DNA from: Phenylobacterium sp.
GTDB lineage: Bacteria; Pseudomonadota; Alphaproteobacteria; Caulobacterales; Caulobacteraceae
Direction of reading: 5' to 3'
NCBI RefSeq assembly: GCF_030646615.1
Contig: NZ_JAUSLG010000011.1
Span: 1 to 64,000, forward strand
DNA length: 64,000 nucleotides
Under the pieces are notes generated by a model. The model was not told the DNA's origin. It saw only the letters and a list, made by a program, of their open reading frames with translations, and made no database searches. Below, piece after piece: positions 37,295 to 46,362 of this stretch; the stretch's first letter is position 1, and each line of letters begins with the position of its first letter. The translations under genes and the position numbers were made by a program.

Positions 37295-40200
37295 CTACCA
37301 GGCGATGGACGCTGTCGCGGCCAGGGCGTGGCTCTCGCTCTGATCAGACGCGCCATAGCGGTAGTTGAAGCTGAGGCGCGTATTGGCCCCGGCCATCGCC
37401 TCGACCCCGGCTGACAGGCGCAGGCTCGTGCGGCCGGGCGAGGCGGCGCGGGCGGTGAAGGCGGCGCCGTCGAGGCGAGCCTCGCTGCGGCCCTCAACGT
37501 CGGCGAACTCCTGCAGCACGAAGGCCGAGGCCTGCGGCCGGAGGATCAGGCCGCCCCAGGGCGCCTGACGGCTGACCCGCAGGCCGATGCGGCCCTGCAC
37601 GGCGTCCCGGGTCGCGGCCGAAAGGCTCAGGGCCGTAAGCGCCGAGCCTTCCTCGACAACGGCGTCCCGTTCAATGCGGTCAGCGGCGAGACCCGCGACG
37701 AGGGCCACGTCGAGCGCTTGGAAGCCCAATTCGCGACCTGCCTCGAGGTCGACGCCATAGGCCTCGCCCTTGGGCTTGGTGAAGGCCGTTTGCGGACCCG
37801 CGGGCAGGGCGATCGTTCGCGCCGTCTTGTAGCTGTCGCGGCTGATCGAGACGGCGCCATCGACATAGTGCGGGCCCTGCCGCCAGCCGGCATAGGCCAA
37901 GCCCTGGTAGGAGAAGGTGGTCGCAGCCCCCATCGCGCCAGCGTCCACCTCGGTTTCCGAATAGGCGACGCCGGCCCCGATCAGCAACTGATCGCTGAGG
38001 CGGCGATCGGCGCCGACCGCCACATGGGTGCGCTCGCTGTCATAGCCCAGGGCCCGGGCGTCGGATTCTACGTCCCAGGTTTCCACATTCACCCGGCCCC
38101 AGACTCGCTGGTCGGTGTCGAAACCCTCGGCGATCCGGGCGCCAAGCGGCGTACGGGCGGCCCGGTGGCTCTGCAGCGCCGTGTCCAGGGTCGCCGCATG
38201 GATTTCGCCCGACGCCTGCTGGAGAACCAGGGTCGTCTGGTCGAGGGTCAGACCGGCCAGGCTGCGGGTGAAGGGGGCAGCCTGTGTGCGCGCATGGGCG
38301 GCCGGCCGCACGGTGTCGAGGGCGGCGCCCACGGCCTGGCCGTTGGCGCGGCCCCCCAAGGCGGCGAGCCGGTCGGGAGTCACCACCAGGATCACCGCGT
38401 CAGGACGATAGACCACCTCGAAGCGGGCATTGGCCGGCATGCCGCTGGTGGGTTGGACCAGGCTGTCATAGGCGCCGACAACGCCGCCCTCGGCGGTGAC
38501 CACCTGGAAGGCGTCGCCAATGGCCGGGGTGAAGCTGTTGGTCGCCTCGCCGGTGATGCCCCGAGTGATCGGTACGATCGCGCCGCCGGCGGTGTAGACG
38601 CCGCCAGAGCCCGTCAGCACCAAGGTGTCGTAGTGGCCCGCGCCGACGCCGGGGGTCGAGCCATCGATGTCCAGGCCGAGCACGCTGCCCGCTGACTGCG
38701 TCAGGCTGCCGGCGATCACCAGGCGACCGGGAGAATTGCCTGGCGAGACCAGGCCATTGGCCACCACGTCGCCCGCGATGTTGCCGCTGCCGCCCATCTC
38801 GCCGCCGGCCTCGACCCAGACATTGCCGGCGAACAGGTTGTTGAAGCTGAGACGGCCTTCTTCGACGCAGGCGCCGATGGCGTTGGCGCCGGCGCCCAGC
38901 AGGTTCAGATGACCGACGCCCACCTTGGTGAAGCAGGCGGCGCCGGCGATGGCGCCGGTGAGGTTCACATTGTGACTTCCGGTGTCGAACTGGCTGTCGG
39001 CGCCGTTGACGACCACCGACTGGGTCATGGTGAAGTCGCCGCCGACCCCGAAGCTGGCGCCGCTCTGCAGCAGGATCACGCCATCGGACGCGCCGAGCGC
39101 CTGCTGGGTCTCGACGAAGACGCGGCCCTGCTGGATGTCTAGAAGACCGTGGTCATTAGCGCCGCTCAGGGTCAGCACGCCGCCGCCCAGCTTCTGAACT
39201 GCGCCGCCGCCGATGATTCCGCCGTCCAGGCGCACCTGATGAACCCCGGTGTCGATGCCGCCGCCCTGCCCGGACGCGATGTTGAGGGTTTGGCCCACCG
39301 TGAGGTCGCCCAGCGCCTGCAGTTGGGCGCCTTGTGAGATCGAGATGCGTCCACCTGGGGCGCCCAGTGCGCCGGCGTGGGTGAAGGCCAGGACGCCGCC
39401 CATCAGATTGACGCCGGTATAGGTGTTGTCGCCGGTGAGGGTGAGCGCCCCGCCGCCGATCTTGGTCAGCTGCCCGGCGCCGGTGAGCGCGCCCGTCAGG
39501 GTCAGGTCGAAGCCGGCGGTGTCGATGGTTCCGCCCGCCTCAAGAATGGTGAAGTCGACATCGGTGTCGCCGGTGGAGCCCAGGGTCAGGGTGCCGCCGT
39601 CAAAGACCGGGATGACCGAGCCGCTCTTCAATTGATCAACGCTGTAGGAGGCGCTGGTGTCGATGGTGGACGGCGGCGGCGGATTTGCCGCTGGGGCGCC
39701 CCCGCCGCTAGCCTGGACGGCGGCGGCGATGTCGGTGCCGAAGATGTAGCGATAGACCAGGGTGATCTTGGAGCCCATCAGCAAGGTGCCGATACTGAAC
39801 CCCAGGCCGATCGTGTTGTCGCCATTGCCCACATTGGTCCCGGCGAGATAGTCCGACGTGCTCGACGTCCAGCTTGTGATCGCCGAATTGTGGGTCGTCG
39901 TGTCGTTCGTATAGAGGCCGATGACGTACTTCGAGGCCAGCGCCTCGGCATAGACCAGATCGGTCTCCGGCACGCCGGTCGCCCCGCGGACGTTGTTGGT
40001 GGAACTTGAGTCGCCGGCGGCGGCCACCGCGTCGGGGTCGATAAAGCGGGCGAAGGTCAGGTCGGTGAGATCGGCGAGCGCCTCGATCGTTGTGCCGATA
40101 TTGAGCTGCTGGCCGTCGGCGTTGAAGGCGTAGTCGTGGGTGATGTTGAACAAGCCGCCAAAGGAGCCGGTCCAGACGGCCCGATTGTCGCTAGTCGTCC

Positions 40201-40621
40201 CGCCATAGGCGACGCCGTTATAGCTTGTGAGGATGCCGCTTATGTCGGCGGAGCTAAGGTCGGAGTTGTTGTTGGTCGCAGTGAAGGCGCTGCTGGCGAC
40301 ACCGCTGATCGTGAAGCCTTCAAAGGGCGACCCGGGGGTCAGGTAGTCATAGGCGGGATTGAAGGTCCCGGTGCCGGTTCCGTCATAAAGGACGCCGGGT
40401 GAGGTGTTACCGTCGACCCCGAGGGTCCCTTTGTCATTAAGCCCGATCTTGATGTAGTCGCCGCTCAGCACCTCGTTGGAGAGCGGCGCGGCGGCTGCGG
40501 GGGCAGGCAGGCCAAGGGCGACGCCGGCCAGGGCGGCCAGGACGAGGCGCGAGGCGCCAGAAACATGGACGCGGCGGGCGGTGGACGAAGGCGCGGCGAC
40601 GGAAAGCGAGTGAATAGACAC
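37295..40621 (-). CDS. Type Va autotransporter adhesin-like protein
   Basis: A 1108-residue autotransporter. A long signal region (cleavage near 45, APAAAA|APLS) is followed by an N-terminal domain (about 46-310) of unknown fold, rich in Asn/Asp/Thr/Ser, with GLNDKGTLGVDGNTSPGV. The passenger beta-helix (about 330-760) has autotransporter-associated strand repeats such as KIGGGALTLTGDNTYTG and KLGGGVLTLSGANDHG. A 12-strand beta-barrel (about 840-1108) ends SATASIAW, with Trp rather than the commoner Phe last. An extracellular adhesin or biofilm role is inferred. It is monocistronic with its own terminator. Confidence 0.9.
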   Translation of the reverse strand: MSIHSLSVAAPSSTARRVHVSGASRLVLAALAGVALGLPAPAAAAPLSNEVLSGDYIKIGLNDKGTLGVDGNTSPGVLYDGTGTGTFNPAYDYLTPGSPFEGFTISGVASSAFTATNNNSDLSSADISGILTSYNGVAYGGTTSDNRAVWTGSFGGLFNITHDYAFNADGQQLNIGTTIEALADLTDLTFARFIDPDAVAAAGDSSSTNNVRGATGVPETDLVYAEALASKYVIGLYTNDTTTHNSAITSWTSSTSDYLAGTNVGNGDNTIGLGFSIGTLLMGSKITLVYRYIFGTDIAAAVQASGGGAPAANPPPPSTIDTSASYSVDQLKSGSVIPVFDGGTLTLGSTGDTDVDFTILEAGGTIDTAGFDLTLTGALTGAGQLTKIGGGALTLTGDNTYTGVNLMGGVLAFTHAGALGAPGGRISISQGAQLQALGDLTVGQTLNIASGQGGGIDTGVHQVRLDGGIIGGGAVQKLGGGVLTLSGANDHGLLDIQQGRVFVETQQALGASDGVILLQSGASFGVGGDFTMTQSVVVNGADSQFDTGSHNVNLTGAIAGAACFTKVGVGHLNLLGAGANAIGACVEEGRLSFNNLFAGNVWVEAGGEMGGSGNIAGDVVANGLVSPGNSPGRLVIAGSLTQSAGSVLGLDIDGSTPGVGAGHYDTLVLTGSGGVYTAGGAIVPITRGITGEATNSFTPAIGDAFQVVTAEGGVVGAYDSLVQPTSGMPANARFEVVYRPDAVILVVTPDRLAALGGRANGQAVGAALDTVRPAAHARTQAAPFTRSLAGLTLDQTTLVLQQASGEIHAATLDTALQSHRAARTPLGARIAEGFDTDQRVWGRVNVETWDVESDARALGYDSERTHVAVGADRRLSDQLLIGAGVAYSETEVDAGAMGAATTFSYQGLAYAGWRQGPHYVDGAVSISRDSYKTARTIALPAGPQTAFTKPKGEAYGVDLEAGRELGFQALDVALVAGLAADRIERDAVVEEGSALTALSLSAATRDAVQGRIGLRVSRQAPWGGLILRPQASAFVLQEFADVEGRSEARLDGAAFTARAASPGRTSLRLSAGVEAMAGANTRLSFNYRYGASDQSESHALAATASIAW

Positions 40622-40777
40622 GGAGAACCCCCAGCTGAAATGAGGGCTGGAGCTACAGTCAGGAGCATGGGTAGAAAGTTACCGGCCGCTGCGGCAAGTT
40701 CGCGCAGGAATCTGACCGGTTGGACCACAAGAGTCAGAAAAGTCTAGATTTCCTGTCTGAGCATCCGGGGGTGCGAC

Positions 40778-41479
40778 TTAACGCGCCCAGGGCATCTGAC
40801 CGCCGATGCTGACGCGCTCGGGGCTGAGGTCGCAGCCATAGACCAGCACCTCGACCCCAGCCTCGGCCGCCGCTTCCAGCCCCCGGGCGAAGGCCGGATC
40901 CAGGTCGTGGCAGGCGGCGAAGGCGTCGCAGTCCGTGCGCTGGACGACGAAGAGCGCGACGGCCCGGTCGCCCTGAGCCGCCATGGCGACGAGTTCCCTC
41001 AGGTGCTTGGTCGAGCGGGCCGCCACGCAGTCGGGAAACTCCGCCAGGGTTCCAGCGCGGCGCAGGTGGCAGTTCTTGACCTCCAGCCAGCAGCGGGGGC
41101 GGTCAGGCTCCTCCAGCAGGAAGTCGATGCGGCTGGCCTGGCCGTACTTCACCTCGCGACGGTGGCTGGCGTAGCCGCTGAGCTCGGGGATGGCGTCAGC
41201 CGCCAGGGCCTCGGCCACCAGGCGGTTGGGATGCATGGTGTTGATCCCCACCAGGCCGCCATCGACCTCCACCAGTTCCAGGGTGTGGGCGAGCTTGCGC
41301 TTGGGATCGGGCGAGCGGGAGACCCAAACGGGCAGGCCCGGCATGTTGAGGCCGAGCATGGCCCCGGGATTGGGGCAGTGGGCGGTGATCTCCGTCCCGT
41401 CCTCCAGGACGATGTCGGCCAGGAAGCGCTTGTAGCGCTGGATGAGCTGGCCGCGCTTGAGCGGTTGCGGGAAATCCAT
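40778..41479 (-). CDS. sfsA: SfsA-family DNA-binding/sugar-fermentation-stimulation protein
   Basis: A 233-residue SfsA. Family blocks are present: [55 protein letters not shown] and [11 protein letters not shown] (nuclease-like E-x-K). Originally named for stimulation of maltose genes in E. coli, the family has a nuclease-like fold and the function is unsettled. It is divergent from the CinA-N gene. Confidence 0.95.
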   Translation of the reverse strand: MDFPQPLKRGQLIQRYKRFLADIVLEDGTEITAHCPNPGAMLGLNMPGLPVWVSRSPDPKRKLAHTLELVEVDGGLVGINTMHPNRLVAEALAADAIPELSGYASHRREVKYGQASRIDFLLEEPDRPRCWLEVKNCHLRRAGTLAEFPDCVAARSTKHLRELVAMAAQGDRAVALFVVQRTDCDAFAACHDLDPAFARGLEAAAEAGVEVLVYGCDLSPERVSIGGQMPWAR

Positions 41480-41537
41480 CGGTGGCGTTAGTCCGTACCT
41501 TGAGTAGTCAGTCAGGGTTTAGGTGAGGACGAGGGCG

Positions 41538-42332
41538 ATGGACAGGACCGAGGGCGACGCGGCTGATCCCTTCACGGCGGGACGGGTGACCGCCGCCGTG
41601 CTGATCATCGGCGACGAGATCCTGTCGGGGCGCACCCGCGACACCAATCTCGGCGACATCGCCCGCTATCTCGGCGCCCATGGGGTGGAGCTGGCCGAGG
41701 CGCGAACCGTATCCGATGTGCTCGAAGAGATCGTGGCGGCGCTGAACGCCCTGCGCGCCCGCTACGACTATGTGGTCACCACCGGCGGGATCGGCCCGAC
41801 CCATGACGACATCACCGCCGATGCGGTGGCTGCGGCCTTCGGCGTCGAGCTGGTGGAGCATCCGGATATCCTGGCCATGATGGCGGCCCGGTGGGGCGGC
41901 GAGGTCAACGCCGCCCGGCGGCGGATGGCGCGGATCCCGGTGGGCGGAGACCTGGTGAACAATCCGGTCCAGGGGCCGCCGGGTTTCACCATCGGCAATG
42001 TGTTCGTGCTGGCTGGCGTGCCGCAGATCATGCGCGGCATGCTGCAGGATGTGGGGCCGCGCCTGAAGGGCGGCGCGGTCGTGGTCTCGCGCACCCTGCG
42101 GGTCGAGGGTTCAGGCGAGGGCGCCATCGCAGCTCCGCTGGAGGGGCTCGCCAAGGCCCATCCCGCCCTCTCGCTGGGCAGCTATCCATTTTATGGGGCC
42201 GACGGGTTTGGCTCGAACCTGGTGATCCGCGGCCGCGACCCTGCGGAGGTCGAGGCGACCCTAAGCGAACTCATTGCCGTGCTGCGCGCGGCCGGCATCG
42301 AGCAGGTGCAGGTCGTGGAGACGCCGGCCTGA
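41538..42332 (+). CDS. CinA N-terminal/MoCF-domain protein
   Basis: A 264-residue molybdopterin-binding-like (MoCF) domain protein, equivalent to the N-terminal part of CinA, which has ADP-ribose/CoA pyrophosphatase activity in some bacteria. Signatures are AAVLIIGDEILSGRTRDTN, YVVTTGGIGPTHDDIT and GFTIGNVFVLAGVPQIM. No CinA-C domain is attached; that domain is a separate gene at 3322-3804. ATG at 41538 is favoured over an in-frame GTG at 41523. It is convergent with the DUF1153 gene. Confidence 0.9.
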   Translation: MDRTEGDAADPFTAGRVTAAVLIIGDEILSGRTRDTNLGDIARYLGAHGVELAEARTVSDVLEEIVAALNALRARYDYVVTTGGIGPTHDDITADAVAAAFGVELVEHPDILAMMAARWGGEVNAARRRMARIPVGGDLVNNPVQGPPGFTIGNVFVLAGVPQIMRGMLQDVGPRLKGGAVVVSRTLRVEGSGEGAIAAPLEGLAKAHPALSLGSYPFYGADGFGSNLVIRGRDPAEVEATLSELIAVLRAAGIEQVQVVETPA

Positions 42333-42362
42333 GAGCCGGCGCTGGCCCAGGGGCCGATGGCG

Positions 42363-42701
42363 TCAGGGGATCGCCGTCTGGGCCGGCTGGCCAAAGGGCT
42401 GCGACGGCGTCTGGACGCGGCGGCTCTTGGCGGGGCGATAGGTCTGGGCGCGGGTGGTCTTCAGGCCGTCCAGGCCATGGCGTTCAAACAGGCTGAGCCA
42501 GCCGGCGATTTCTTCGGCCGACAGCTTATAGAGGGCCACAGCCTCACGCAGGGAGATCAGCTCGGCGCGGATGGCGAGCAGAAGCTCGGCCTTGCGCCGG
42601 GCGTTCCACCGCACGGTGTCCGGCGGCGGCAGGGTGTCGCGGGTGATCGGATAGCCCAGGGGGCCGACGACGGCGCGAAGGATATCGCCTGGCTGGCTCA
42701 T
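42363..42701 (-). CDS. DUF1153 protein, SciP-like CtrA-pathway regulator paralogue
   Basis: A 112-residue protein with the DUF1153 core of SciP, the helix-turn-helix protein that binds CtrA at promoters in Caulobacter. It reads TLPPPDTVRWNARRKAELLLAI, then LISLREAVALYKLSAEEIAGW and GLDGLKTTRAQTYRP. It is longer than SciP because of an extra C-terminal tail. The usual short N-terminus is replaced by a phosphate-rich MSQPGDILRAVVGPLG-type lead. ATG overlaps the stop of the preceding gene (ATGA). It is last of a three-gene coupled operon with a CtrA box upstream. Whether it is the main SciP or a paralogue cannot be settled here. Confidence 0.85.
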   Translation of the reverse strand: MSQPGDILRAVVGPLGYPITRDTLPPPDTVRWNARRKAELLLAIRAELISLREAVALYKLSAEEIAGWLSLFERHGLDGLKTTRAQTYRPAKSRRVQTPSQPFGQPAQTAIP

Positions 42702-43411
42702 TGGGGACGTCCCTCCGGGGGCGGCGCATGCGCCCGCCCGGTGAATGGATCAAGCAGGCGCGAGAGCAACTGGGCGCCCACGGGGCGCGGCTCTCGGGCT
42801 GGCGGTTGAAAACTGCGGGCCTCCTCCATGGGGAAGGGCACGATCACGGCGTCGGCGACGTCCTCGGGGGGATTGCGCAGAGCCTCCTCGCCGATGGCCC
42901 AGACCTCATGCAGCCGGGCGGCCACCAGGAAGGCGGTGAACTCCGATTCCAGGGCCTCAGCGTGGGCGCGGGCCATGCGGGCGCAGGCGGCCGGCGCGCG
43001 CGCCCGGAGCTGACGGTTCTCGTAGAACTCCTGGCCCTCGATCACACGCCGGGCCTCCTCGATGGCGGAGATGGGCAGAAGAGAGTCCTCAGCCTTGCGG
43101 CTGGCGATGACCACGGTCTCGCGGGCCACGGCCAGGCGCAACATCAGAAGACCAGCCAAGGCGTCCGACCCCGGCTGCCAGCGCAGGCGGCCATGGCTGA
43201 AGGTCAGGGTCCATTCGGCCCGGAACTTCAGCGCAATCGTGGCGAAGGTGTCGAGCAGGCAGTACTCCACCACACGCCGATCACTATCCTGGCTCAGCAG
43301 ACCCGACCCGAAGAAATAGGGTGCGGCGGGCTGGGGGGCGTCTACAGCGTCGGGTTCTCGGCTCAATTCAAGATTGAATATCTGGGCCGACGGGGAGTCT
43401 GAGCCGATCAT
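42698..43411 (-). CDS. Hypothetical protein, middle gene of the SciP-like operon
   Basis: A 237-residue cytoplasmic protein I do not recognise. The N-terminal part contains YFFGSGLLSQDSDRRVVEYCLLDTF and a Trp-containing strand pair (EWTLTFSHGRLRWQPG). The centre is helical and alanine/arginine-rich. The C-terminus is Pro-rich and polar. Its ATG overlaps the stop of the upstream wHTH gene, and its stop overlaps the DUF1153 ATG, both by four bases. The tight coupling suggests a working unit with the two regulators. Confidence 0.75.
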   Translation of the reverse strand: MIGSDSPSAQIFNLELSREPDAVDAPQPAAPYFFGSGLLSQDSDRRVVEYCLLDTFATIALKFRAEWTLTFSHGRLRWQPGSDALAGLLMLRLAVARETVVIASRKAEDSLLPISAIEEARRVIEGQEFYENRQLRARAPAACARMARAHAEALESEFTAFLVAARLHEVWAIGEEALRNPPEDVADAVIVPFPMEEARSFQPPAREPRPVGAQLLSRLLDPFTGRAHAPPPEGRPQ

Positions 43412-43869
43412 TGGAGGGCCTCCCAATCGTAGGGGAGCTCCAGGGGCTGGGCGCGTTGAACAAACTCCCGGATCGCCTCGCGAGCGAGTGTCAGGCTGAA
43501 AGCCGAGCCGGGACCTGGCACGATCATGCCCCGCTCCGACAGGATCCGCAGCTTGCGGCGGACTGTTTCCCTGGGGATGCCTGTCATAGAGGCGATGCTG
43601 AAGGCCGACAATGTGGCGGTCACTTCATCGCCCATGTCTTCTTCGTTCAGGCCAACGGACTTCACCGCCTCTGCCGCTAGGGCAAGCAAAAAGGCCGTGT
43701 AGATGTATAGCGCTTCTGAATCATTTCCGCACTTCGCGCGCCATGACGACGTCAACTTGAACAGCGTGCTAGCGGCCAAGTGAAAGCGATACATCAGAGA
43801 TGTAAAGTTATCAGAAGAATGAGATTTCACTCTCGCTAAGGGCCAGTGTGCTGAAGGTTCGGTGACCAT
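43408..43869 (-). CDS. Winged-helix DNA-binding protein
   Basis: A 153-residue protein. Residues about 50-90 are helical and aliphatic (EALYIYTAFLLALAAEAVKSVGL). Residues 88-130 read ASMTGIPRETVRRKLRILSERGMI, a clear helix-turn-helix plus wing of the MarR/Crp C-terminal type. It lacks an obvious ligand domain. It is first in the three-gene operon, whose upstream region carries a perfect CtrA box 97 bp before the start. Confidence 0.8.
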   Translation of the reverse strand: MVTEPSAHWPLARVKSHSSDNFTSLMYRFHLAASTLFKLTSSWRAKCGNDSEALYIYTAFLLALAAEAVKSVGLNEEDMGDEVTATLSAFSIASMTGIPRETVRRKLRILSERGMIVPGPGSAFSLTLAREAIREFVQRAQPLELPYDWEALQ

Positions 43870-44326
43870 GACAACCTCGCAAATTCCACTCTAAGGTGGT
43901 CCCCTGCGACAATTTGGCAAGCAAGTCGGTGCGCAATATGGGCACGCTGTGCTCAATTTGGATGGTTAACGAACCGTTAAGGGGCGGCTTCTGGTCGAAA
44001 CGCCTCGGCTGCAGGCGGAGCTTGAGCGCGTTCGCCCAATGGCCATTGGGGGATGGAAAGCGCAAGGGGCCTGGCGGAAATAATTCGCCTTTGACGGGAA
44101 TTTATTAACCTCACCCAGGGCGCCGGTTGCCCGTCACGGTGGCAAACTTCGCCATTATTTCGGGGGGTCGGCGCCGTCGACACACGCCGCAACATTCGAG
44201 CAATGGCGCGGCGCGAGCCTCAAATGATCGAAACGCGCTGGGTTGCGTTTCACTTGAACAACATACGCGCGGGGAAGGCGAGGTTCGCCTAGGCTCTCGC
44301 TCTTTCAGGCTGTAGACCCCCCAGGC
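43870..44326. other. Intergenic region between SciP-like operon and polysaccharide locus
   Basis: A 457-bp divergent region, AT-richer than its surroundings. It holds one perfect CtrA box (43966-43980) and another TTAA-containing stretch (TTTATTAACC near 44100). I find no convincing small gene or RNA. Confidence 0.6.
43966..43980. promoter_or_regulatory. CtrA box TTAA-N7-TTAA
   Basis: TTAA-CGAACCG-TTAA matches the established CtrA consensus exactly, and the core CGTTAA/TTAACG is itself palindromic. It lies 97 bp upstream of the wHTH gene (minus) and 347 bp upstream of the first polysaccharide gene (plus), so it more likely controls the former. Binding is inferred from sequence. Confidence 0.65.
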
Positions 44327-45631
44327 ATGCTCGACACCCCCCTAGCCACTGACGTCCTTCATCCGCCCCATTCCGGCCGCGTGCGAAGAGGCGGTCCGCT
44401 GAGGATCGCCTTCCTGTCGTATCGATCCGATCCTCGCGTCGGCGGGCAGGGCGTTTACCTTTTTCAGGCGGCGCGGGCCCTGGCCGCTCGGGGCCATAAG
44501 GTCGATATCCTGTCTGGACCGCCCTATCCCGATCTCCCGGCAGGGGTCGAGTTGGTCAAGATCCCGTCCCTTGACCTCTATGCTCAACCCCATAATGGGC
44601 ATCTAGCCTTGCGTCTGAAGCATCTTCTGAGCTGGACGGACCTGGCGGAGTATTTCGGCCACCTGTCGGGCAAGTTCATGGAGCCCTACACCTTCGGTCG
44701 TCGAGTCGCCCGCTATCTGAAGGCGCATATCCGCGACTATGACGTGGTCATCGACAACCAGTCGCTCTGCTACGGACTGCTCGACGCCCAGCGCGCAGGC
44801 CTGCCGGTGGTGGGCGTGATCCATCACCCGATCCGGCGGGACCTGGAACTGGCCCTGGACGCCGAACCCGACAGGAAGGTCCGTTGGCTGATCCGCCGCT
44901 GGTACAGCTTCCTGGGTATGCAGGAGCATGTGGCGCCCAAGCTGGACAGGGTGATCGTGGTGTCCAAGAGCGCAGGGCGCGATGTCGCTCAGTATCTGAA
45001 CATTGCGCCCGAGCGGATGACGGCCATCCCCATCGGGGTCGATCAGAACGTCTTTCGCCCACAGCCTGACCTGCGTCGGCGTGATCGTCGGCTGCTGACC
45101 ACCGCTAGCGCCGATGTGCCCCTGAAGGGGCTGGGCGTCCTGATTCAGGCCTATGCCGATCTGCTGCCGGCCTATCCCGATCTTGAGCTGGTGGTCATCG
45201 GCAAGCTCAAGCCGGATGGCCCCACTGGAAAACTGCTCAACAGCCTGGGCCTGGCCGATCGGGTCAGCTTCATCAGCGATCTGAGCGGTGAAGAGATGGC
45301 CGAGCAGTACGCCCGGGCCACAGTCTGTGTGACGCCGTCCCTATACGAAGGCTTCGGCCTGCCGGCGGCAGAGGCCATGAGTTGCGCCTCGCCGGTGGTG
45401 GTCACGGACGGCGGCGCCCTGCCCGAAGTGGTGGGGGAGGCCGGGATCGTGGTGCGACGCGGCGATCCCCAGGCCCTGGCCACGGCGATCGCACAATTGC
45501 TCGATGATCCAGCCAAGCGCACGGCCCTTGGCGAGGCCAGTCGCCGTCGCGCGCGCGACGTGTTCTCCTGGGACCGGGCCGCGGCCGCCTATGAAACGGT
45601 CCTCGAAGATGCGGTGATCTCGGCGTGCTGA
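44327..45631 (+). CDS. Family 4 glycosyltransferase
   Basis: A 434-residue GT-B retaining glycosyltransferase that adds a sugar from a nucleotide donor to a lipid-linked glycan at the inner membrane. The N-domain has IAFLSYRSDPRVGGQGVYLFQAARALAARGH. The C-domain has the EX7E motif PSLYEGFGLPAAEAMSCASPVV with DGGALPEVVG. The methyltransferase gene's GTG overlaps its end by seven bases, so a GT4-methyltransferase-toroid unit is translated together. Confidence 0.9.
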   Translation: MLDTPLATDVLHPPHSGRVRRGGPLRIAFLSYRSDPRVGGQGVYLFQAARALAARGHKVDILSGPPYPDLPAGVELVKIPSLDLYAQPHNGHLALRLKHLLSWTDLAEYFGHLSGKFMEPYTFGRRVARYLKAHIRDYDVVIDNQSLCYGLLDAQRAGLPVVGVIHHPIRRDLELALDAEPDRKVRWLIRRWYSFLGMQEHVAPKLDRVIVVSKSAGRDVAQYLNIAPERMTAIPIGVDQNVFRPQPDLRRRDRRLLTTASADVPLKGLGVLIQAYADLLPAYPDLELVVIGKLKPDGPTGKLLNSLGLADRVSFISDLSGEEMAEQYARATVCVTPSLYEGFGLPAAEAMSCASPVVVTDGGALPEVVGEAGIVVRRGDPQALATAIAQLLDDPAKRTALGEASRRRARDVFSWDRAAAAYETVLEDAVISAC

Positions 45632-46362
45632 CCGTGAAAATAGACCGCCTGGCCCTGCGGCCGGGGGACTGGGTTCTGGATCTGGGTTGCGGCGAAGGGC
45701 GTCATTGTCACGGGGTCCATCTGGAGGACGGCGTCAATGTCGTCGGCCTGGACATGGATCTCCCCTCCCTTCGCAAGGCGATGACCGGGGTGGGCGAATT
45801 GCCCAAGCCTGCGAAGCCGGGGGCCTGCGCCTTTATCAAGGGCGACGCCTATCGCCTGCCGTTCGCCGAGGCGACCTTCGACGCGGTCATCTGCTCCGAA
45901 GTGCTCGAGCACCTGGACGACTATTTCGCGGTGCTGGCCGAGATCAGCCGGGTCCTGAAGCCGGGCGGCGTGTTTTCCCCCACGGTCCCCCGGGCCTGGC
46001 CCGAGGCCATCTGCTGGAAGCTCGCGCCGGGAAAGGGCGGCTATGCCGACCAGCCTGGCGGCCATGTTCGCATCTTCCAGGAAGACAGCCTGCGCCGGGA
46101 GATCGAACGCCTTGGCTACCGGTTCCTGGGGCAGCACTATGCGCATGGTCTGCACAGTCCCTATTGGTGGCTCAAAACCGCCTTCTGGAGCCGCCAGGAC
46201 GATCATCCGATGATCAAGGCCTATCACCGCTTCCTGGTGTGGGACCTGATGGAAAAGCCCGCCCTGACCCAAGGTCTTGAGGCGCTGGCCAATCCGATCA
46301 TGGGCAAGAGCGTCGCCTTCTATTTCCGCAAATCGGCCATGGCCGGCGAGGCCGCGACATGA
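45625..46362 (+). CDS. Class I SAM-dependent methyltransferase
   Basis: A 245-residue methyltransferase. Motif I is WVLDLGCGEGRHCHGVHLEDGVNVVGLDMD, post-I VVGLDM, and motif II region FDAVICSEVLEHLDDYFAVL. The N-terminus is short, as in UbiE/COQ5-like enzymes. A sugar, lipid or glycan substrate is suggested by the operon. GTG start overlaps the end of the preceding gene, and the last four bases overlap the toroid gene (ATGA). Confidence 0.9.
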   Translation: MLTVKIDRLALRPGDWVLDLGCGEGRHCHGVHLEDGVNVVGLDMDLPSLRKAMTGVGELPKPAKPGACAFIKGDAYRLPFAEATFDAVICSEVLEHLDDYFAVLAEISRVLKPGGVFSPTVPRAWPEAICWKLAPGKGGYADQPGGHVRIFQEDSLRREIERLGYRFLGQHYAHGLHSPYWWLKTAFWSRQDDHPMIKAYHRFLVWDLMEKPALTQGLEALANPIMGKSVAFYFRKSAMAGEAAT

